From positions 19,264,275-19,328,274 of the forward strand of contig NC_049979.1 in the NCBI RefSeq assembly GCF_000003815.2: DNA of 64,000 nucleotides, written 5' to 3'. Below, in pieces: positions 58,902 through 64,000 of the stretch (position 1 is its first letter; the number at the start of each line of letters is the position of its first letter). The position numbers and the translations under genes are program-made. The notes under the pieces were generated by a model. That model made no database searches. It was given only the letters and a program-made list of their open reading frames with translations, and had not been told where the DNA came from. This stretch comes from Branchiostoma floridae (Eukaryota; Chordata; Leptocardii; Amphioxiformes; Branchiostomatidae).

Positions 58902-60229
58902 ATAGTGCAGACTTCGTTGACAAAATCAAAGATCTCCGGGTAGAAGAAGATGAAATCATCACTTCTTACGATGTCTGTTCGCTTTTCACTTGCATACCTC
59001 CTAAGGACGCAGTCTCGGTAGTCAAGGAAGCCCTGGAGGCTGACAACACACTAACAGACAGAACCAAGCTATCTCCAGACCAACTGTGCAAACTGCTAGA
59101 CCTTTGCCTAGGGTGTACGTATTTCTCTTACAAAGGACAGTTCTACCAACAACTGCACGGCTGTGCTATGGGATCACCAGTGTCACCCATTGTTGTAAAC
59201 CTCTACATGGAAAAGTTTGAAGTGAAGGCTATCAGTACTTTCAAGGACACTCCCCCACTCAACTGGTTCCGCTATGTAGATGACACTTATTGCAAGCTAA
59301 AACAGAGAGTAGCTGATGAGTTCTTTGACCACATCAACCAAGTAGATAAGAACATCAAGTTCACAAAGGAGTCAAGTCATGACAACATGCTCCCCTTCCT
59401 AGATACCAAAACTATCATAGAGAAGGACGGCAGCCTTCAGTTCGAAGTGTACAGGAAACCGACGCACACTGACCAATATCTGGCCTTTGACTCTCACCAC
59501 CCTTTGGAACACAAACTGGCAGTGATTAAAACCTTGTATCACCGGGCAGACAGCATTGTTTCCTCTGGCAAAGCCAAAACAGAGGAACACAAACACCTCC
59601 GAAGTGCATTGAACAAATGTGGCTACCAAAACTGGACCTTCAACAAAGCCCTCAAACCCTCGGACCACTCAAAGAAAACAGCCAAGTGCAAACCATTGAC
59701 CGACAGAAAGAAAGCCAACATTACCATCCCCTATGTCCAAGGAGTTTCGGAAAAACTCAGACGGATCTTCCAAAACTTCAACATCGCCACTAACTTCAAA
59801 CCTCACTCAACCCTCCGACACAAACTGGTGCATCCAAAAGACAAACCACAGAAAGGTACTAAGGCCAATGTAATCTACAGACTCAAATGCGAGGAACCCA
59901 ACTGTAACAACACATACATTGGTGAGACTAGTCGTCCACTGAAAGCAAGATACCAAGAACATTGCAAACCGAAGGCCAACGGCAACTCTTCTGCTATTTT
60001 CAACCACCTACAACACAACCAAGGACATTCCTTCAACCTCCGATCTACCGACATCCTAGACCGCGAAGCCCGCTGGTTTGAACGGGGAGTTAGAGAGGCC
60101 ATATATGAGAGAATATACAATCCCACCCTCAACAGAAAAGGGGGGCTACGTATGGAACTTTCCGGCACTTGGGACATAGCACTCTCTCCCCCCCCCCCCG
60201 CCAACAAAACTTTTAGCTCCTGTAACTAA
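58902..60229 (+). mobile_element. 5'-truncated Penelope-like retroelement (RT plus GIY-YIG)
   Basis: An open frame of about 440 codons carries reverse-transcriptase motif A (SYDVCSLFTCIP), motif B region (GCAMGSPVSP) and catalytic FRYVDDT, then a basic linker and a GIY-YIG endonuclease start (TYIGETSRPLKARYQEH) with a downstream E-R-I-Y-N-P. RT followed by GIY-YIG is diagnostic of Penelope-like elements. The frame lacks RT fingers before motif A and meets a stop immediately upstream of 58886, so the copy is 5' truncated. With no internal stops it appears young. It ends in a poly-proline tract from a C homopolymer. Confidence 0.92.
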
Positions 60230-60452
60230 AACAACAGGAGCTAATTGACTCATTTGCATTAACTGTGTCTTAGCCTTGATATCCTTTGAAATCAAAATTG
60301 TCTTCAGCTTGACTTTGGCTTAGCTTTGTTTTCTTTGGAATCCAAATTGTCTTCAGTCTGAATTGTCTTACAACCTTTCCTATTGGACATCTGAAATTGT
60401 CTTCATTCACAGTTAGAGTATAAAAGACCTGTTTCTTGCAGATCACTTCAGT

Positions 60453-60494
60453 GTCACTGACGAAGGAAAGTGGATTCTTTCCGAAACGTCTGAC
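60453..60494 (+). ncRNA. Hammerhead-ribozyme-like motif downstream of the Penelope ORF
   Basis: Read as RNA: stem I 5' side GTCA (60453-60456), CTGACGA (60457-60463), stem II GGAAAG/CTTTCC (60465-60470 with 60477-60482), GAAAC (60483-60487), GTC (60488-60490) and stem I 3' side TGAC (60491-60494). These are the conserved hammerhead boxes in order. One extra A sits between CTGACGA and stem II, and stem III is minimal, so activity is doubtful. Penelope-like elements are known to carry hammerhead motifs. Confidence 0.5.
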
Positions 60495-60720
60495 CGTTTC
60501 AAAACCATATCCAGTTGCTTGAGTAACTATTTTTGGCGTATGTGCTGCTTGGTTTGCGGTCCATGCCATATCGTGCTAGCGAGATATTGGTCGCTGCAGA
60601 TTCGACGTTGCCAAAGGCCATGCAATTATGTAAAACATATATATCCAGACATTTTCTCATAGACTGTCCACAGATAATGGTAAGTTAAGATTTTTCAAGA
60701 AACTAAAGAAGGGATACTCA

Positions 60721-61260
60721 ATGGAAACTTATTTAACGTTACTAGATAAATTCGAGGCCAGATCGACAATGTGCAAACTTAGAATTAGCGCCCACCCCCT
60801 TGAAATTGAGAGAGGGCGGTACAAAAAGCTACCTGTGGGCGAAAGAACCTGTAACCATTGTATGGCAAAACCGGTGGAAGACGAAATACATTTTATTTCT
60901 AACTGCCTCTCTAACGATCAGGAAAGAAATGAGTTATTTGAAGAGGCATGCAAATTCCACAAAAATTTCCAAACGCTTACCGACGAAAGCAAAACTATAA
61001 CGCTGTTAACGTCACATAACCCACGCATCATAGAAAAAGTGGGACACTTCGTCTTCCGCTGCTTCCAGAAAAGAAGTCAAACCCTAAATACGTAGATTGT
61101 AGCTCTCAGCAGTCCATATCATTGATAGAATAGTCACTCGTTTACACTTGTCACCATTGTTATCTATACCAAAGTATTTCATTTTATACATGTTTATTAT
61201 ATTTTCTGTATGTTTCATGTTGCAATTAGCCCTCGGGCAAGAACTTGCAAATAAACTTCT
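60721..61260 (+). mobile_element. LINE 3' end: C-terminal ORF fragment and tail
   Basis: The 124-codon frame (60721-61095) reads LRISAHPLEIERGRYKKLPV, then RTCNHCMAKPVEDEIHFISN with C, a cysteine/histidine knuckle typical of the end of invertebrate non-LTR retrotransposon ORF2. It is followed by the tail ATTAGCCCTCGGGCAAGA with TTGCAAATAAA (about 61226-61255), also found at 40.1 kb. The reverse transcriptase is absent. Confidence 0.7.
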
Positions 61261-62120
61261 CTAATAAATATAACATACGTATCGGCCTACCATGAATGTG
61301 CTGCTTGGTTTATGCATGGCTTATGAGCAGGAATTTGCAGAGACGGATGTGAACGGTGAGGATTTCTTCGTAAGATTGTGTACAATTTATAAACTAACAT
61401 TTTCGCTGTTTGGTTATAATAAAACAGACATTGTAGAGAACAGTTTGACATGTCATTTACTTTGTTTTATGGAAAATCACCGCTACAAAATCTAGAATTG
61501 TGTAAGATGCGTGCGCCGCATCTGACATGGTGTGGGAGGGGGCGTATTCGGAAATTTCTTACTCTAAGAAATTTCAGGCTATTTTCGTGTAACAAACTTC
61601 TTTCAGCAAAATAGTAGTCCTCGGATGCGTTGAAAATAGAATTACCCACATTTAATTTATAATTTCGAAAGGGAAGATTCTGACCGAGCTCGACGGAGTG
61701 AGTCTGACGCGTGACGTCACGACTCCGTCAAGTAAAAGCATAATTGCGTTACTAAAAGAAACGAAACGTTCCATTAAACATACCACAGACCTGTTTTAGT
61801 TTAAAATATCTACCTTTCACTTGATCTTGCCATTAAAAAAATTATTTCCATTACTGTATATGCCATGTTAATATTTTATGTTGTTTATGGTGACAATACT
61901 TTGTTTGTTCTTTCAGAAATTCAGGACACATCTACTGATAAATTTGATTACTACAGTGCACTTTGATAAAACCCTGTTGTACTGTAACAGAGCCGTTCTT
62001 AAACAGCAAAATAATCCGAATAAAGTTAACATCATTCATACAGTTGTGTTATTATACAGTTCAAGTAAAATATACTCTGTGAGAACCACTACCTTACTAA
62101 ACAGTTATATAACCTAGCAC
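61261..62120. other. Unassigned sequence with echoes of the Penelope flank
   Basis: ACATACGTATCGG..ACCATGAATGTG at 61271 repeats the text just upstream of the Penelope copy (58862-58888), and TGTGCTGCTTGGTTT occurs at 61294 and 60540. These are probably halves of one older element split by insertions. No coding exon was recognised. GAGCTTTTATCAG is directly repeated near 62126-62150. Confidence 0.4.
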
Positions 62121-62149
62121 CAAGGAGCTTTTATCAGGAGCTTTTATCA

Positions 62150-63102
62150 GGAGGAGAGAGTATGGAGTTACCCGCCCGCTGTGCGCCTTTGTTTGGCCCG
62201 TTAAATCCCGCAGCGCCGGCTTTGTTTACTGCCCTGCGCGGCGCCCGTCTGATCTGATGTTCGTAGCGCCGGTTGGCGCGGTTTCTATGCTAATGAGCCA
62301 CGCCATTACGTCATAGCCCTCGAGCCAGCCCGAAGCCCGATCGGCAAGAGGCGAAGTGGGTCAGGTTTCCGACGATTCCCTTATTTGGAAAACTCGGCAG
62401 GCATGTGACTACGTCATCTTGCGGTAGAGGGCACAATGGCGGACAGTTTGATATGTTTCTCTTCGCCGTACAACAAACATGGGCCAGTTTAGGCCTATTT
62501 TCGCGGATCGAGGTCTGTTTTCTTGCGATAGAATTATGAATTTTCACATGTATTTTCAGATGGCTACTAAAAAAATATGACGTTTTTCTTCATTTAGCTG
62601 ATATTTTTTCGTAACTGTTGATGATGTGCTCGGTAAAATGGCGTGTTCACTGTTGGTCGAACCTTGCTCATTTTTGTCGAACCACCCGTGTTTCGGACAA
62701 TTTTGCCTTTAGGCTTAGCCCGTACCCGAGCGGCGGCGCTGTCCGGGCTTTGAAATTTCACCCTCAGTCAGAGAGAATATTGCCGCCGCTGTATGTATTC
62801 CGAAGTTACTCTTCTGTTCAACATCGTCGACAAAATCGCAAAAATCAGATCGCTACACACAATGTTTGTATCCCCAGGCCGCCCCACCATGAAAATGACC
62901 ACAAAACAAAGGGAAAACAAAAGCTTGCGTGGGTGAAATGTATGCAGATGCGGGTTTTTGACACGTGGGTGTTAATAAAATTTTGTCGCCCGCTACGAAC
63001 ATACGAACAATGGAAACTAATCCGTACTCTCTCCTCCTCCTTGCTAGCACTTGACCAAACTGTGCCAGAGCTGCCAACGTTGCAGACTTGGCACCCATAA
63101 GT
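62150..63102. other. GC-rich, promoter-like region without a supported gene
   Basis: CpG-rich sequence at 62160-62350 and 62700-62790 includes GCGCCGGTTGGCGCGG and GCAGCGCCGGC. ATGGCGGAC at about 62436 resembles a start but runs only 18 codons to TAG with no donor. It may be a real CpG promoter or the inside of the composite element. Confidence 0.3.
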
Positions 63103-63228
63103 NNNNNNNNNNNNNNNNNNNNNNNNNNNNNNNNNNNNNNNNNNNNNNNNNNNNNNNNNNNNNNNNNNNNNNNNNNNNNNNNNNNNNNNNNNNNNNNNNN
63201 NNNNNNNNNNNNNNNNNNNNNNNNNNNN
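63103..63228. other. Assembly gap (126 N)
   Basis: The gap lies next to the foldback element, whose long inverted arms may have hindered assembly. Confidence 0.95.
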
Positions 63229-63249
63229 TCAGAGCCCCGTTGGGAGGCC

Positions 63250-63872
63250 CCAGGGGGAGCGAAGCCCACCTGAAGCTCTCGTATTTTAGACTATACAGAA
63301 GGCTTTATATTGTATCAGTTCTTAGGGGCATATCTATGATAATCGCAGCAGTCACTTAACTTCTCTTCAGGAGTTTAGCGTAACAGTATTTAAGGTCAAA
63401 CCGTCAAAGGCAACTAAAAACAAACTTTAACGTTACTGAGTTCAACAGTACTTATAACTTTTGTCCGGTTTGTCATCTGAAGTTGAAACGCTAGCGATGG
63501 TATTTTCGCTGCGCTGTTAGCTCCGTGCGACTGTTGTTGACGGTCTTATATCCCTACCTTATGGATTATTATATTTCAGCCATACCATAGGTATGGTGAA
63601 ATATATTGTATTCGTAATGTTTCTTCTTTCTTTCTTTCTTCTCCTGTCAAATCTTCAAAGTGATTCATCTCCGCCGTTGTTTATGAGGTTTTCGTTGTCT
63701 TTGAAGCTTTGACCCGAAATTTTTTTTTTACGTCAAACTGCTGAAGAGAAGTAAGTGACTGCTACGATTATCGTAGATATGGCCTTAAAAAAACTGATAA
63801 AATAAGCCTTCTCAATAGCCTAAAATTCAAGAGCTTCCGGGGGGCTTCGCCCACCTGGGTCCCCCCACCGTG
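63250..63872. mobile_element. Foldback element with about 130-bp inverted arms
   Basis: The left arm (about 63250-63380: GCGAAGCCCACCTGAAGCTC, then ATCTATGATAATCGCAGCAG, then CACTTAACTTCTCTTCAGGA) is matched in reverse complement by about 63725-63872 with moderate divergence. The centre holds a near-palindrome around CCATACCATAGGTATGG (about 63580-63600). The outermost part is the GC-rich GGGGGGCTTCGCCCACCTGG type often found at transposon ends. No coding sequence was seen. Confidence 0.7.
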
Positions 63873-64000
63873 GCCCTGCCCCTTCGGTGGCCCCCGGACC
63901 CCTGCCCGACGCTTTGAAAAAATCCTGGCGAGAAGTCTGTACAGACTGAGTCTTCAAGTTACCGTATGGTGTGGTCCCGCTTATGAATATTAATTAGCCT

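Larger units (their letters stand above)
58665..64000. mobile_element. Possible composite element bounded by a 25-bp inverted repeat
   Basis: AGGCTAATCAATATTCATAA with GCGGG (58665-58689) is matched in reverse complement, with one difference, at 63976-64000. Further inward, CCCGCCAGAATTTTTG (58719) resembles the complement of the CCTGGCGAGAAG/AAAAAATCCTGGCGA sequence at 63920-63940. The interval holds other elements (Penelope-like, LINE end, foldback). It may be one large DNA transposon with later insertions, or two separate relics. The right end coincides with the window edge. Confidence 0.4.

Noticed and set aside
62436..62492. Gene start at ATGGCGGAC
   Set aside because: Only 18 codons to TAG and no donor before the stop.
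62618..63100. 160-codon plus ORF next to a gap
   Set aside because: No domain, signal or splice support; it lies within the suspected composite repeat region.

Overview
This window reads as a piece of an invertebrate chordate genome, most likely amphioxus (Branchiostoma). The reasons are genes of many short GT-AG exons, a linked MKKS and SLX4IP pair like that on human chromosome 20p12, a polycystin-1-like gene with REJ, GPS and PLAT modules, a caspase with an unusual N-terminus, and many degenerate mobile elements. The species call is inference. There are four runs of N (3196-3295, 20468-20567, 48219-48374, 63103-63228).

Layout. 1-6.1 kb: no gene recognised; a G-rich repeat patch lies at the left edge. 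6107-6205 (minus): a first coding exon beginning Met-Gly, whose remaining exons are not visible. 9.0-12.9 kb (minus): MKKS/BBS6 chaperonin-like gene in four coding exons. Its 5' leader exon (13247-13500) carries a separate 67-codon ORF for a small membrane protein, so the transcript appears dicistronic. 14.26-14.63 kb: a short head-to-head promoter. 14.6-26.8 kb (plus): an SLX4IP homologue whose N-terminal domain is joined, through one 2.6 kb exon of low-complexity sequence, to a C-terminal domain resembling the PWWP3A/B C-terminus. Its first intron holds broken Ty3/Gypsy pieces.

28.3-55.9 kb (minus): a 32-exon polycystin-1-like gene of about 1829 codons: signal peptide, REJ/GAIN, GPS, TM1, PLAT, further membrane segments, polycystin (TOP) domain, channel-like segments, C-terminal coiled coil. 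Every exon junction I list keeps the reading frame. A complete opposite-strand caspase gene (34.8-38.2 kb, plus) sits in the intron between its last pre-TOP exon and its first TOP exon. That caspase follows an RRM-like exon and a coiled coil, with a one-base frame discontinuity between the two parts. Polycystin introns also contain a 43-bp minisatellite, a perfect 184-bp tandem duplication, a telomere-like tract and a 2.5-5 kb block of AT-rich repeats.

56-64 kb: a TATA-type promoter candidate for the polycystin gene, then a transposon-rich stretch. It includes a 5'-truncated Penelope-like element (reverse transcriptase plus GIY-YIG endonuclease) followed by a hammerhead-like RNA motif, a LINE 3' end, a foldback element, and a 25-bp inverted repeat at 58665 and at the window edge.

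The strongest leads are the small ORF upstream of MKKS, the SLX4IP/PWWP3-type fusion, and the nested RRM-like/coiled-coil/caspase gene. All gene models were read by eye from ORFs and splice sites; no database search was run.
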